This document shows positions 6,629-6,656 of a DNA stretch of 6,656 bases, piece after piece. The notes under the pieces are model-generated. The model saw only the letters and a program-made list of their open reading frames with translations. It was not told the origin of the DNA and searched no databases. Position numbers and translations under genes: made by a program. Origin of the DNA: Akkermansiaceae bacterium (lineage in GTDB: Bacteria; Verrucomicrobiota; Verrucomicrobiia; Verrucomicrobiales; Akkermansiaceae); assembly GCA_023301545.1 (NCBI GenBank), contig JALZUI010000175.1, positions 1-6,656 of the forward strand, given 5' to 3'. Every line of letters begins with the position of its first letter. Within the stretch, counting starts at the first letter, position 1.

Positions 6629-6656
6629 TGGTCGGGGAGACAGGATTCGAACCTGC
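6629..6656 (-). tRNA. 3' part of a tRNA, probably tRNA-Pro, cut by the window edge
   Basis: Read on the minus strand, the last 17 bases form a complete T arm: stem GCAGG/CCTGT (one G-U) around the TTCGAAT loop. The 3' acceptor strand CTCCCCG, discriminator A and an encoded CCA (6629-6631) follow. The acceptor strand ends in G72, so base 1 should be C. A C1-G72 pair with A73 is the identity set of bacterial tRNA-Pro. The anticodon lies beyond the window, so the amino acid is inferred. Confidence 0.85.

Noticed and set aside
6629..6656. tRNA 3' end as an integration site for a genomic island
   Set aside because: Inside the window there is no integrase and no repeated copy of the tRNA 3' end; the flanking genes are ordinary chromosomal ones.

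Overview
The window is an ordinary bacterial chromosomal segment of moderate GC content. It holds three protein-coding genes, two strong intrinsic terminators and the 3' end of a tRNA. The topoisomerase has the 'MYxDxFLDYASYVILERAVP' style N-terminus seen in Bacteroidota and Verrucomicrobiota ParC. The purine enzyme is the single-chain 'clostridial-type' FGAM synthase (N-terminal VEKK, LPGQFDQRADSAAQC). Together with weak Shine-Dalgarno signals before the larger genes, this makes me lean towards Verrucomicrobiota (Opitutae-like). That placement is inference from recalled families, not a search.

Layout: (1) positions 84-2105, plus strand, topoisomerase IV subunit A (parC-like), essentially complete, with an uncertain non-ATG start near the window edge. 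(2) 2106-2316, a 211-base leader before the purine gene. It contains an inverted repeat, a very short upstream ORF with the best ribosome binding site in the window, and two possible mutually exclusive pairings involving the two Shine-Dalgarno sequences. (3) 2317-6069, plus strand, full-length fused FGAM synthase (purL type, synthetase plus glutamine amidotransferase). (4) 6103-6139, a strong bidirectional terminator between convergent genes. (5) 6155-6496, minus strand, a 113-residue four-helix membrane protein resembling the SirB-type family. (6) 6590-6623, minus-strand terminator directly after a tRNA whose 3' part (6629-6656, minus strand, probably tRNA-Pro) runs off the right edge.

The genes do not form a pathway. 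One separates replicated chromosomes, one makes purines, and one is a membrane protein of unknown role. I see no mobile element, CRISPR array or defence system. The part most worth a second look is the leader before purL (uORF plus alternative hairpins). A C7 run abutting a perfect 16-base palindrome inside purL is the second curiosity.
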